This document shows positions 26,740-39,500 of a stretch of DNA of 64,000 nt, piece by piece. Position 1 is the stretch's first letter. Each line of letters starts with the position of its first letter. Source of the stretch: Silurus meridionalis (lineage: Eukaryota > Chordata > Actinopteri > Siluriformes > Siluridae); NCBI RefSeq assembly GCF_014805685.1, contig NC_060891.1, positions 3,573,001 through 3,637,000 of the forward strand, written 5' to 3'. The position numbers and the translations under genes are program-made. A model generated the notes under the pieces. It saw only the letters and a program-made list of their open reading frames with translations. It did no database searches and was not told where the DNA came from.

Positions 26740-27929
26740 GGTCTGGTGGGCTGCACTCGAAGACTGTGACTTTTTTTTGAGAGAGAGATGGATGGTGGGA
26801 ATCACTTCACAGACTATCCAGATCCCAGCAAAGCTATCTCTGTGTCTCTGGGTCGAATGTGGTTACTGATGACTCGGGCGTTGTCTTGTCATTCTTGGTT
26901 AAAATTATGGTATGACACGTGATGGGGTTCTCCTCTAAGGTCTTGGCAATGAGTGGCAAAACAAGCACGACACTCCGTGATGGCTGTTCTGTGTTACTGT
27001 AGATTTTCTGCTGCTGGCATATTTTTTTCTGTTTTTCTTGCCCAGGAACACCTCTGATCTACAAGAAGGAAGAGACAATTGGTTAGAGCCCAAATATGCA
27101 TGAATAGATGATTAACTGGTTAATTTATTTTTTTTATAATTCTTCTTCTCAAACATCAATTCAATCCTTTAAATTCAATCCACAATAGTTGGATTATGAC
27201 TTTGTGTATCTCTAAACCAAATGAACATATCACAGGTTAATATCAATAAGATCATTGTAATACGGTGTCCGTATACAACTCGCACAGACACCACATGTGT
27301 GTAATATGATGATTAATACATTTTTGTGTAGATTAAATGGCATGCTTCGGAAGGATTCTAAAGAGTCAAAGTTGCAACTTTTACCAAGACAAAAAGGATT
27401 CGCCGTTTCTAGGGGCACATAACAAGCTGCATTTTGCTTATTAACTTATAGGACAAAAGATCTGGGGGCTGAGCGGTGAAGCAATAACGGCTATTTAGGT
27501 AATGTGATAACACAACCTAGCTTGCCTTGCAGGTGTAGCTACAAAAGGAAAAAAACATCAACCTATTAAAAAATGAAGGTAGAAAATATATATTAAGGTA
27601 TAAAAATGACAAAACACTTTTTTCTGGAGTTCCTACATGATCATAATGAAGGGTGTCTAACATTTATGTAACAATAAGGATAATTAAAAATGATTATTTC
27701 TCTCTTTCATTTGACCCTAATCTCTCCTCCTTTCTGTCTCTCTCTTTGTCGATGGAGTTCTCTTCAATTCGAGACCATCCTGTGCAGCTGGGGATGATTC
27801 CCCATGAATAGTCTAAAGATCCATGAAGTTACTGAGCAAACTCTAGAACTTCTTGAGTTCTTGAAGAATCAATCTCACCAGTCTGTTACAATGGCATTTT
27901 GCAAGAACAGTTCTGCATTTAAGCACCTT

Positions 27930-28135
27930 TACTGAACAACGATCCATAATGAATGGATATTCGGTGCCACCCAGACAAGGCTGAGTTTGTCTGGTTCCTC
28001 TCAAGCCACTGGCTCGCTCATTAGGGACAAGGAACAAACCTATAGGCACTAAACTTATCCAAACCAGCTTCATAAAATCTCCATCTCTGTAAAGCTGCTT
28101 CGGGACAATGTCCATTGTGACAAATAAAACGTATC
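27930..28135. repeat. LINE/SINE-like 3' tail fragment
   Basis: Contains CGGTGCCACCCAGACAAGGC, TTCCTCTCAAGCCACTGGCT and AAGCTGCTTCGGGACAATGT followed by ATAAAAC. Related to 12650 and 55630. Confidence 0.55.
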
Positions 28136-28799
28136 TATTCGCTGTTGATTGCGTTCCTAAAATCGCACTCTATCATCATGGCAGGTTCGGACCTGAGCCT
28201 GATCTCTGGATTAGAAAGACAAATTATGTGAGATGGATCTGTTTCTAAAGTTCCTCCCAAACCCCTAGCGAGATTAAGTCCATGCCATTTTTAATTTACT
28301 AAGCATGACAAACAATACAGACGTATATCTAGATACAAAGCATCAATGTATCAAGTACTGGTTTACTTTAACAAATAAAATAAATAAATACACGGAAACC
28401 ATATTGCGTGTAACCTGCAGACGCAAGCTATTGAACAACATACTTCTGAAAATAGTCATTAATACATGCAAAGATATCAAAATTAACTCTTTTTTTATAT
28501 ATTTTATACAATAGGTTTTGAGTGCTGGGGTGGCAGATGGGGTGGCAATGCTTTTTCCAAGGGTGGTAGTTGCCACCCCAGAAGATCCGCCCCTGCATCA
28601 TGGTGTTTTATCCCTACTGATACAATGTAACACCTTTTTTTCAATCTCATTAAACTTTTGAAGACTTTAGATTCTGACCAAATCACATCTCAGGTGTCAG
28701 ACGATATTTCAAAGACTGAATATTGTGATTAGACGCGGCAACAACCGATAATCGTGACACCCCTTAATTATCACTACAGTGGACCAGACTGCAGTGCAC

Positions 28800-29015
28800 A
28801 CTGGTTCCTCGGCGGTTCCTTCAGGGGGCTGCTGAACCCGGGCGTGAAAGCGAAACAGGTTCAACCTTTTCTAGACAGATATCCCCATTTAATAATATCA
28901 CAACACAGCCATTTATCGTGTTCTCTCTTTCCAAGCGACATTATTCGCGTCGATAAAAAATAACCAGGGCTTCAACCAGGCGGCTACGAGCAGCGCGTCC
29001 GCGTTACAACAGCCT
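28800..29015 (-). promoter_or_regulatory. CpG-rich patch upstream of samd4a, candidate promoter
   Basis: A local cluster of CpG (TCGGCGG, CCCGGGCG, TTCGCGTCG, GCAGCGCGTCCGCG) lies 2.1-2.3 kb upstream of the samd4a start codon in otherwise AT-rich DNA. It is the best candidate seen for the samd4a promoter or 5' UTR exon, but no splice donor could be assigned with confidence. Confidence 0.3.
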
Positions 29016-29631
29016 CATAAAAACACATACAAAATACACAACTGGACATGAAGACGCCAAAATATAACACTATGAATAACTGTAATATTGTAGACTCCAT
29101 TCTTATGATTCATGGATATACATGTTTCCAAAACACCATTCTTTCGAGAAGGTTCTGTTTGTAAATCTTACCTTCAAACAAGCCGACGGGGGGTTACCTT
29201 AGGTTATACATATACATATATACATCTCACAAATCAACCACCAATTATGATTATTTTTTATATATATATATATATATCCTGTCCTATTGCAACATTTTTG
29301 TTATAGAGGGAAGAAAAGAAAAAAGAAAAAAATGCGCTTACCCGTTTATTTCCTGTAGGCAGGAGGCGTCCAGGACTCAGTAAAGCTGTGGACTCTTGGG
29401 ACAAATATGTCTATAATTTTCCCATATACAAACTATTTTCATTCAGCCTTATAAATAGACATCCTATGGACACCAGACAGAGAGACATTTGGATTTGTTG
29501 TTTTATAAAAGACAGAGAGAAAGAGAGAGAAGAAAGAGACTTGGTGTAGTAGGTAGTGGAGATATAATGGTACTGGAGCCTACAATCAATTAATATGTAT
29601 ATAACAATAAAATATTCTATAATATACATAT

Positions 29632-29636
<5 letters not shown>

Positions 29637-29682
<46 letters not shown>

Positions 29683-29683
29683 G
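29637..29683 (+). repeat. (ATA)n microsatellite
   Basis: About 15 TAA/ATA units. Confidence 0.9.
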
Positions 29684-29794
29684 GTACCCACATTGAGGTC
29701 CAGTATGCATGTGTCCAAAAGTTGGAGTGGAGACTGGAGCAAAAAGCCCCAACTCACTCAGGCTCACTCCAGGGTTTGGCCATGTTGACCAAGT

Positions 29795-30069
29795 TTTCCC
29801 AGTCCAGACACCACACTCAGCATTGCTCTCTTTTTTTCCCCTCTTCTTTATACTCCTGAGCAGAAAACCAGCATTGCTTTTGCTTTCCCTTTCCTGCTTC
29901 GTCTAGTTCTTCTTTTTTTTCGTTCCTTTGCCTAAAGTCCAGAAAGGAGTCCTAACATTTCCTTCTCCTTCCCTTCTCCTTTAACAGTCCCCAGTGGAGA
30001 GGCTCAAGCTTGCTTTTGCTTTTCTGCTGCCCCCCTCCAGTCCAGAGCAAAGACTCAGCATTGCTTGGG

Positions 30070-30114
<45 letters not shown>

Positions 30115-30172
30115 TTTTCCTTTCCTCCCTCCAGTCCAGAGGAGAGACTCAGCATTGCTTTTGCTTCCCACA
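29795..30172. repeat. Imperfect direct repeats around CAGCATTGCTTTTGC
   Basis: Blocks of form CCAGTCCAGA ... GACTCAGCATTGCTTTTGCT recur four times (near 29797, 29862, 30036 and 30131), with a CT microsatellite of about 40 nt (30071-30110) inside. They lie between samd4a and ero1a. Confidence 0.7.
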
Positions 30173-30389
30173 TGCGAATCATTAACAGGGAGCATTACGT
30201 CAGGGGCTTGGCAGCACACGCAAGCACAAAAATAGAGAATGGAGTTACAGGAACAGATCACACTGAGACCACTGACCTGGGATTAGTACCCCCTCTCTTT
30301 TTTTTGTAAAAAAAAAAACCTTACAAAGGCTTTTAATGATATCAGGATATAACAAGGGAGTTGTCCAGTGTGTAAAAGTCTTAAGAGTC

Positions 30390-30390
30390 C

Positions 30391-30452
<62 letters not shown>
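30390..30452 (+). repeat. (GATA)n microsatellite
   Basis: About 15 ATAG units. Confidence 0.9.
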
Positions 30453-30453
<1 letters not shown>

Positions 30454-30789
30454 GGGTCGAAATAAACTTCTGAGACCTGCACCAACACCTATTTACTTTC
30501 GCTTGCACGTAAATACGACCCTGTCCACGCCCTTTTATATAATCATCAGATCTACTTCCTTGAGAAAGACACACAAAAGGACTACATTATATTTAGGATC
30601 CATCTGATATCTCTCTCTTGAGCTCTTTTAAAAAAAAAAAAAAAAGGTATACTGTAGCGACGAATTCCTTCCAGTAGTAGGCGCCCATGTCCACTGAGAT
30701 TTCACCCCCTGGTTTTAATTTGAAGTTCGTTACAGCACACTTTCTCTCAAGGTGTTATTGTCATTCCGTCTATGTGATATATAATATAC

Positions 30790-30963
30790 ACTATGGACAT
30801 TGTCATGCTGGAACAGGTTCAAGTCTCCTGGTTCATGTGAATACAAGATGTCATTCTACCGCACCCTATATAATTGTATCCCACCAACTTTGCAGTAACA
30901 TTTTGGGAAAGAACCAGATATGGCTGAAAAGGTCAGATGTCCCAATACTTATGCCCATATAGT
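30790..30963. mobile_element. Tc1-like MITE, truncated copy
   Basis: Contains TGGAACAGGTTCAAGTCTCC and ends AGATGTCCCAATACTTATGC followed by CCATATAGTG, the family's right end. Confidence 0.7.
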
Positions 30964-30964
30964 G

Positions 30965-32205
30965 TATTAAGTCTTAATAGTTCAATATTCATTTTAATTT
31001 AAACCAGTGACCTGTTTTGTAGTACAGCATGAGTTTAAATAGAAATGTTAAAGCAGGATAAACACTTAAATGTATCAATCATGAGGCAGTAGAAGATCAC
31101 TAGGGGTTACTGCTGTAGCCACAAAAACAAAGCATGTGGCTTTTGTACATGTATATAAATATATAGTAAGTTAAACTGTTGTTGGATTAGATTTGGACAC
31201 TTTGTAAGTCTGCTTGGATTGTTGAAGACTAGCTGAAGGTTATTGGTTTTGCTCTAAAACCCAGCAGGGTTTTTTGTTTTTGTTTTTGTTTTCTTGGTGT
31301 CTTGGCCATTTTTCACCAACATTTCCAGGATTTGTGATCTATTTTAGCTAAAAAACTGAGAGAAAATTGTAAAATTCTCTGGCATAAAAAATATTGCAGT
31401 TATTAAGATCAATTCTACGCTCATTTGCATGAGATACCGATGTGATATCAGAGCTCAGGTTATTAAATAATACCTGATCCGATTTAAACACAGTTAGCGC
31501 TCTCTAAGCTTCCCAAGTTACATCCTAGGTCTAGGTTTTATAAAGGTGGATTTTAAAACAATGACAATCTGTAGATTATCACATCTGTATATACAGTATA
31601 ATCTGTTACTAAGCATTAGATACGTTCAATAAAACCAGCAATCCAATACTGACCCAGCTTCAACTTGGTCCAGTGACCTACAGATAAATCATGGGTAGTA
31701 AGCATATTAATAATACTAATTTTATCCATTGATGTGTTTGATTGGACCAGTGAAATTGAAAACAGACCTGGTAAAATACCTGGCAAGACAGAAGTGTCCC
31801 CTGCCACCCGGGAGCTATAGATTTGTTGTACAGCAATACCTATATTTTATTTAAATGAGTAGAACAGGATGCTCACTGATGATTCAAGTTTCCAGTCCTG
31901 CTCATGCTCCACTTTCCTCTGCCCTGCATGACCTCAGTATAAATGTAAGTATAGTTCAGCAAAAATCTAATTACAGTAATTTTCTCAAAATCAATCAATC
32001 ACTCACAAAAAGCAGCAGTGGGTATGGAACATATTTTTCAGTATGCTCTATACACATTAAATACAAAGGATGAAGAATCCTAACATTAGCTTTTTGGAGT
32101 AAACTTAACACGACACTTCAATTACACGAGATTAGCACTAGAGTATAGTAAAAGTAAGTCTTTGGCGACATCTTGTGGCCGAATTAACACATTACATCTA
32201 ACAGT

Positions 32206-32277
<72 letters not shown>

Positions 32278-33855
32278 TGTGTTTGTGTTTGTGTGTGTGT
32301 GTGTGGGGGGGGTGTACTCTTAATAACTACTCTTAATCAATATTTATGATTTATTTATTTATTCAAATGTTTTATGTAGTTTTTGTTCGAAGTTTTATTT
32401 TTCATACATTGTATTTTCTTCCATTTAACTATTTAGTATATAATTATATTACATTTTATTCTAATGAAAATTCTTTTGTATCTCTCTCTTCTATTTTTAT
32501 GGGGTTTTTTTTAATCCTTAGAATTTTTCCATCATATTTTATGTCATGGAAAAGCGGTATATAAAGCGCCGCACTGTGTGTGATATCGTCATTACGTACC
32601 CGTATTTAGCAATTATATTTTAATTTGATTTAAGACTTTCATCACCCAACTAACTAAGTAATTTTTAATTTTACGTCATTTTCCAAATCTTGTCATATAT
32701 TCATAAAATCAAACCTGTAATTATTCCTGTCCCTAATTTGAAGCATATTACTGAGGGATTTCATAAAAATATGATAATTTCTAAATTTACAATAGATTCT
32801 TTACTAAAAATGTCATTATTTTCTTTCTTAATGAAACACAAAATATATAATCCACCAAACTTGTAGTACCTTTTTATTGTAATAAAATTAAATACAAAAA
32901 TTAAATAACTAAAAATAGCTGCAGTTATAAAAATGTAAATATGTGTTTGGCGTCATCTAGTGGAGCAATTGACGCACAACACATTAAGATGATTTAACTC
33001 AACAAGCGTGGAAATAACTGCTTAACTGTTGCTGAGAATAAGCAAATAATATTAATTATGAATATTTTTAACAAATTAAATAGATGTTGTATTTGTATGT
33101 ATGTGTTCTCATAAACCCGTATTAATTGAACAGAAGTCTAATTAAAAAAACATTTTCACTTTTGAACTATTTAAAATTTTCTGCTCATGCAAGGGTACTT
33201 ATATTTATATATTGTGCGTTTATCTTCCGCCCTGATAATATCAAATATCTTGTATTATATGTATTATATACATATTTATTTAAAGCACAATAGTGTTTGG
33301 CGCTCATCTTGGGCGTGTCGCTTGATATGACGCAATAATCATGCGTCATAATAAGTTTTGCAAAGTTTCCTGTTGTGAAATGAGTTACGATAAAAAATAA
33401 AAATAGTACATTAAAACCCCCATAACTCAATAATTAGATATATATGAATGAATCCATGTATTAATAATTTACAGTATAGTTAAAAAATTCGCAAATAAAT
33501 CTAAAAAAATTAAAAGTTTACCCTTTACAAAAAATTAATAAACTGGTCAATAAAAATCGGCAAACCAATGTTTAAACCAATATATCTAATAATAAAGGCT
33601 TTAGTGTACACGGAGTTATTATTATTATATGTTTTTAATTATTATTAATAATAATAATTTTAAATTATTTACATTCCGCGACAAAAACATAAATAATGTA
33701 ATACATACTTAACTACAATTAATATTATATCATAAGCGTCATTTTATTTATCAGTTAAACTTGTTTAAAAAGTGTCAAAAATCACTTATTATTTTATTTT
33801 TTAATTCTCGGGATTTCAAGTGTACCCCTATTACCTAGGGCCATGTCCTAAAAAC
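30965..33855. other. AT-rich upstream flank of ero1a
   Basis: Very AT-rich sequence with no recognised gene. It holds a GT microsatellite (32211-32305) and blocks such as GGCGACATCTTGTGG (32163) and GGCGTCATCTAGTGG (32948) that resemble weak CTCF-type cores. Confidence 0.5.
32211..32305 (+). repeat. (GT)n microsatellite
   Basis: About 95 nt of GT with a few GC/TT interruptions, ending in a G run. Confidence 0.9.
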
Positions 33856-33935
33856 CTCTCTAGCCCCCTTACACTAGTGCGCTAATGTAGGGCGCGACAG
33901 CTGCTATTCAACCGCGCGGCCTGTACCCTTTAATA

Positions 33936-33951
33936 TCGCAAGAGGGCGCGG
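33936..33951 (+). promoter_or_regulatory. CTCF-like core in ero1a promoter
   Basis: The CGCAAGAGGGCGCGG block resembles the CTCF core (CCACnAGRGGGCGC). Motif similarity only. Confidence 0.3.
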
Positions 33952-33972
33952 TTTCGGTTTTGGATCACGCCG

Positions 33973-33995
33973 CACGTCGTTCACGTCGTTCACGT
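33973..33995 (+). promoter_or_regulatory. Three CACGT cores at 9-bp spacing upstream of ero1a
   Basis: CACGT occurs at 33973, 33982 and 33991 within a tandem CACGTCGTT repeat. On the minus strand each core reads ACGTG, which fits the hypoxia response core (RCGTG) and the ACGT core used by XBP1, ATF6 and CREB-type factors. ERO1A is known to respond to hypoxia and ER stress. The binding role is inferred. Confidence 0.5.
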
Positions 33996-34150
33996 AGGAT
34001 GCAGGAAGTAACTGCTGCTGGTGGGAAGGGAAAGTTTTAATGACACATCACATCACATCACACGCACACACGCACTTATATATACACACGCAGACACACA
34101 ATTTAAGCGCAGTAATTCAGGAGTGACGTTTGCAGACGGATGCAGTAATA

Positions 34151-36504
34151 ATGAGGTTATTCTCCTTATTTTTGGTAGTATATCTAAAGCTCAGTTGGAG
34201 TGTGTTTGCTGTATTGGGCAGTGTGGAGAGCTCTGCTGCACACAGGTGTTTCTGCAAAGTAAGTTGCATTTGACAAAAAGATGAATTCATCATCATGCAC
34301 ACTATTTCTTAAGGTCTAATATGGTGTTTATTTTCTTTCCAGGTTTATTAATATTGCGTACTAACAGTACTAGTTAGTAGGAGGAGGAAGTGTGTATTTG
34401 TAGGATGTTTTAAATAATATGTAGAATATGTGTTATTCATTTTCCAGCACTATGTTGGTTCTTTCCTAAAATTCCAAACCTGTTACAATATGACAATGCA
34501 TCCTGTGCACAAAGCCAGTTCTATAAAGATATGCTTTATGATTATGCTGATATCAACCCTTGGTCTAAAAGTCTCAGAATGTACTTGAGCTTGAGATTTG
34601 TGCTCATTCAGCATTCAAGTACACTCTGAGATCTAGTGGAACATCTTCCCAGAAGAGTGGAGGGTATTATAACAGAACATGGAGACTAAATGTGGAATGC
34701 GATGTTTAGAAAGCAGGAAATAGTATGCTCAGGCATCCACAAACTTTTGTCTATATAGTGATTGGTGCCTTTTTAGTCCTAATGGGGTCTTGGATCGTTG
34801 TGTATGAGGACGTGCACAAGAAATCAGTCCATGTCCTGGCCTGGATTTTCGCTCTTGGACAGTTAAAAAAAAAAAAAAGTATTATGAAATATTTTTACTC
34901 ACATAAATGAGTCAGAACAACTTCCACTACTGGAGTTTTGTGACCACCAGTTTGCATATCTGTTGTATGCACATGGCAACATGTTACCCATGGTAAGTTC
35001 TCCTGTGTGGTAGAATTGGTTAGGGAATATATATAAATTGTAATTGTGTAATTTTCCAGGTCACCGGTAGTCTGGACGACTGCGCCTGCGATGTGGAAAC
35101 CATCGATGGCTTCAACAACAGAAAGCTTTTCCCTCAGCTTCAGGAACTCCTTTCTACTGATTATTTCAGGTTCTATAAGGTTCGCTGCCTTTCTGGCCAT
35201 TGTGAAGTGCCTCAGTAACTTTATATGGATTATCTGCTCTAGATTTTATATTTTAACGATTTATTGTTTACCGTGTAGGTGAATCTGAATAACCCGTGTC
35301 CGTTCTGGACAGACAGCGGCCACTGTGGCCTCAGAGACTGTGCCGTTAAACCATGCAAGCCGGTGAGTCCTTAATCTGAGTCTTAATCTGTTTGTACGTG
35401 TACGTTAGTGCTGCTCGGTATACTGATTTCTGTCAGTTCTAGTAAAGGGGTGTGGGCTGTTTGTTTAAATTCTAGTAAAGGGGTGTGGCCTGTTTCTTTA
35501 AATTCTAGTAAAGAGCTGTGGCCTGTTTCTTTACATTTTAGTAAAAGGGCATGGCTTGTTTTTACATTATTGTAAAGGGGTGTGGCCTGTTTCTTTACAT
35601 TTTAGTAAAGGGGTGTGGCCTGTTTCTTTACATTATAGTAAAGGGGTGTGACCTGTTTTATTTAAATTCTAGTAAAGAGGTGTGGCTTGTTTTTTTTACA
35701 TTATTGTAAAGGGGTGTGGCCTGTTTCTTTACATTTTAGTAAAGGGGTGTGGCCTGTTTCTTTACATTATAGTAAAGGGGTGTGACCTGTTTTATTTAAA
35801 TTCTAGTAAAGAGGTGTGGCCTGTTTCTTTACATTCTAGTAAAGGGGTGTGGCCTGCTTCTTAAAATCTTAGTAAAGGGGGTGTGGCCTGTTTCTTTAAA
35901 TTCTAGTAAAGTGGTGTGGCCTGTTTCTTTAAATTCTACTGGAGGTGTGGCCTGTTTAAATTCTAATAAAGGATGTGTGGCCTTTTTTTATTCTAATAAA
36001 GTAGGTGTGGCTTGTTTCTTTAAATTATAATAAAGAAGGTGTAGCCTCTAAATTCTAGTGAAGTGGTTGTGGCCTGTTTCTTTAAATCCTAGTGAAGTGG
36101 TTGTGGCCTGTTTCTTTCAATTTGGTTGGAGGTGTAGCCTGTTTCTTTCAATTCTAGTAAAGGAGGTGTAGCTTGTTTAAATTCTAATAAAGGAGGTGTG
36201 GCCTGTATCTTTAAATTCTAGTGATGGAGTTGTGGCCTGTTTCTTTCAATTCTAGTAAAAGAAGATGTGGTTTAAGATCTAATGAAGGGGTGTGGCCTTG
36301 CTATGTATATTATATAAACGTTATATTGTTCAGCTCTTGTGGACATAAACCTACTGGTATAACCAATTCATTATGTTGTACAGAATGAAGTACCCGAGGG
36401 ACTGAAATCTAACAGCTACAAGGTACGAGCCATGCCAGCCAAACACCCATGTCACTTTAATATTCGAAACCTTTAGAGAATGCATTTCATGGTCGAATAC
36501 TTTA

Positions 36505-36560
<56 letters not shown>

Positions 36561-39500
36561 CAGTATTCATTAGCAGCCAACCAGCACACAAAGGAGTGTG
36601 AAATGGCAGAGAGTCTTGGTGCGGTCAATAGCTCTTTAAGGTAAACAGTGAGCAATTTCACTTAGCACATAACCTGAATGTACACGTACGTCGTTTATCT
36701 TAACAGATAACGTGTGTAATGAAGCGCAAACGTATCGTATCCATCACACTTGGAGCCGCCTAAAAAATCAAAATCTATTTAGTGTCCTTTGTTTACTTAG
36801 AGTATATCCCTGGTGTTACAGGGGCTATAAAGGTGCTGGTGTGTTATTTTATGTTGCGAATTAGCTTGGAAAAAAGTTTTTAAGTTAGATTAGCTTTTGT
36901 ATACTTGTTGTATAGAATGGTAACAATTGATTACAAATACTTAATACAAAATTAAAGTAGTAATTGGGTTTTTACCCCTCACTATGGAACGTCATAGGAG
37001 ATATCTTTAAACGCTGGACATTTTCACCTCGTGTCCATGTTATTCTGAACTTTGACCTGCAATTCAATCAGATTTGGTAGCTAATTCACATCACGTGGGT
37101 AGGACTAGGGTCTCTTAGGTTGCAGCAGTTGCTCATAATCTTTTGCTTCAGTGTTTACCTTGGTGCACATCTGGAAAATAATTGCCGTCTAGTCCCCTGC
37201 CAAACTCAAAGTTTTTCTCATAAGGCAACATTTTTTCTCTGTGCCTGCTAGCGTTCTGAGGGGGTTGTGACCCTGAAATCTACAATTATGTACAATTATG
37301 TGAATTCCCCCCCAAAACCCCAGTCATCAAACAAATTAAATCAAAGCCAGTGTCATGTTTCTCATGGAGATTAGGCTTTTGTTTTTGTTCTGACTCTGAG
37401 CTTTTGTGTCACACAGTGATGAAACCCGGCAGTCTCTGCTCGAGTGGAACCGGCACGATGACGAGGCCGACCGCTTCTGCACACATGATGGTAATTTAGC
37501 AGAACAAGAACATTAAGATATAAAAAAAATGCTGAGCCAGCAACTATTACGTCTAAATAATTCCAAAACTTGAATTTTATTGTTAGATTTCATGTCTTTA
37601 TATGCACAGTATATATGCAATATATAGACAAAAGTTTGTGGACACCTACCCGTAGAATTTCGTGGTATATGTGAACATCCCATTCCACATTTAGTCCACA
37701 TTTAATTATAACTTCCACTTTTCTGGAAAGATGTTCCACGAGATTTTGGATTGTGCTTGTGTAGATCGCTCCAATTCATTCTAAATGCGTTCATTAGGGT
37801 TGAGGATGTCGGATGGTTTGGGTCTCCTAGTTAAAATGAAGGGAACATTTTATTCCCAAGACATTCTATGCAATTGTGTGTCTCCAACTTTGTGATAACA
37901 CTTTGGGCAAGAACCATATATGGCTGGAAAAGTCAAGTTTCCCAATACTTTTGTCCATGTAGTATATTGTCCTCATTTCTATAAAACGTTTACTCATTTG
38001 TTTCTTTCAGATGAAGACTCTCCGGATTCGCAGTATGTGGACCTCCTCCTGAACCCTGAGCGCTACACGGGATATAAGGGTCCTGAGGCATGGCAGATAT
38101 GGAACAGTATCTACGAAGAGAACTGTTTCAAGTAAGGTCGCAGCGAAGCGATGCGAACACGAGATAACGTTTTTTTTTTTCTCACAGGAAATCAGTCAGT
38201 TTTGGAAGCTCTGATATGATAAGAGGTGAGCGAGGAAAATGCTGTAGTTGCAAGTTGTACAGTGTTTAATGCTTAATGAGCATTTCAGTTATTTTGCAAC
38301 GAGAGCCTGTTCAGTTTCAACGTTGGTGTGCTAATCATTTTTTATAAACCTTTTTATGTCATATGTCATATCTGGTCTGCTTTGCATATTTTTGCAACGT
38401 ATATATATAAGGAACAGATACCATCTGTCACCTTTGGCCACTATTAACAACAACATGCACTGCTACTTTAATGCCTTTCAAGCTTCTGCTGTTGCACTGG
38501 ACACAATGTTCACTTTGATAATGTTTGCACTGGCAATTTAATTACACCGAGTCTGCTGGTGTGTAATCATTGTTTACAGTGACCGCTCAAAAAACACACC
38601 TTGTTTGTTCTTGCGTAATGTAATATATTTATTTTCCTGTTATCTCTTATTTAAATTCTAAAGAGGTTTTACTATACGCTTTGTACTGCACCTACCTACC
38701 TATTGATCTGTCTATCTAAAGTTCTACACTTTTGAAATCTTTAAGCGCTTAATGATATTTTCGTCTCACACTTTCAGACCGTACACAGTTCAACGCCCGC
38801 TGAACCCTTTGGTATCGAGCAGTGGTACGTTTCCCTTTTGTGTTCTGAAGTTTTACCTTGTAAAATAAATCTACAAAATAAAACATTTTTAATAATGAAA
38901 AAATGAGAACTTTTTAATGTATCTGCATGCAACTTTTTGATTAATTTAACTTTCTGTTTTGTGTTGCAGGAGACGGTGAAGGTATGGAAGACATTTCCTA
39001 AACTAAAAACATGTTCATTTGACTTGATTGTATTCAAATCTCATTGTATATATAGTGTGCATGTGTTGGAGAAGATCATCTTGAGGGAGATAAATTGGAA
39101 CGCCGACTGCACCGCTCAACTCGCCTACATCAGTATCTGATTTTACTAAGAAACGTGTTGAATGAGCACAAAACTTCATAATCACACAACAAAATCTGGT
39201 GAAATATAATCTCAGGAAGATTGGTGGTTATTCAAACAGTAAATGAGGACTATATAGTGTAAAAAATCCTAGAAAGTCCTAAAAGTTTTACAGTTAAAGT
39301 GAAAAGTGGTAGCAATTTTGCACAGTAAATGTTCGTGAGTGAGCATCCTGTGTGTAAAGTATTTTTTTCTCCATGTTTCAGGAAGGGGATTCTACAAATG
39401 GTTGGAAGGTAAGCACAACATCGCCAATTCGTGTTTTTGTGTGTGCATGAAGTGTCTTGTTCTTCAACATGCTTTACTCGTGTTTGTAGGTCTGTGTGTG

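Larger units (their letters stand above)
33860..34150 (+). promoter_or_regulatory. ero1a: GC-rich 5' flank and probable promoter of ero1a
   Basis: After several kilobases of AT-rich DNA the sequence turns CpG-rich just before the ero1a start (GCGCGACAG, CCGCGCGG, GAGGGCGCGG, CACGCCGCACG). No TATA box is obvious. It contains a CTCF-like core around 33936-33951 and three CACGT cores at 33973-33995. The exact transcription start cannot be read from sequence alone. Confidence 0.6.

Noticed and set aside
26740..26805. Earlier in-frame ATG for samd4a
   Set aside because: The family start MMFRDQ at 26739 is strongly conserved; the upstream 22 residues resemble no known N terminus and are probably 5' UTR.
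28500..28600. GGGGTGGCAGATGGGGTGGC block as a gene or regulatory site
   Set aside because: It looks like a common dispersed fish repeat with an internal inverted pair; I could not name its family, so no feature was called.
38011..38135. Stop just after samples of ERO1 sequence (TGTTTCAAGTAA) as the end of the gene
   Set aside because: The GTAAGG there is a splice donor; later exons continue the conserved ERO1 sequence to the true stop at 41295.
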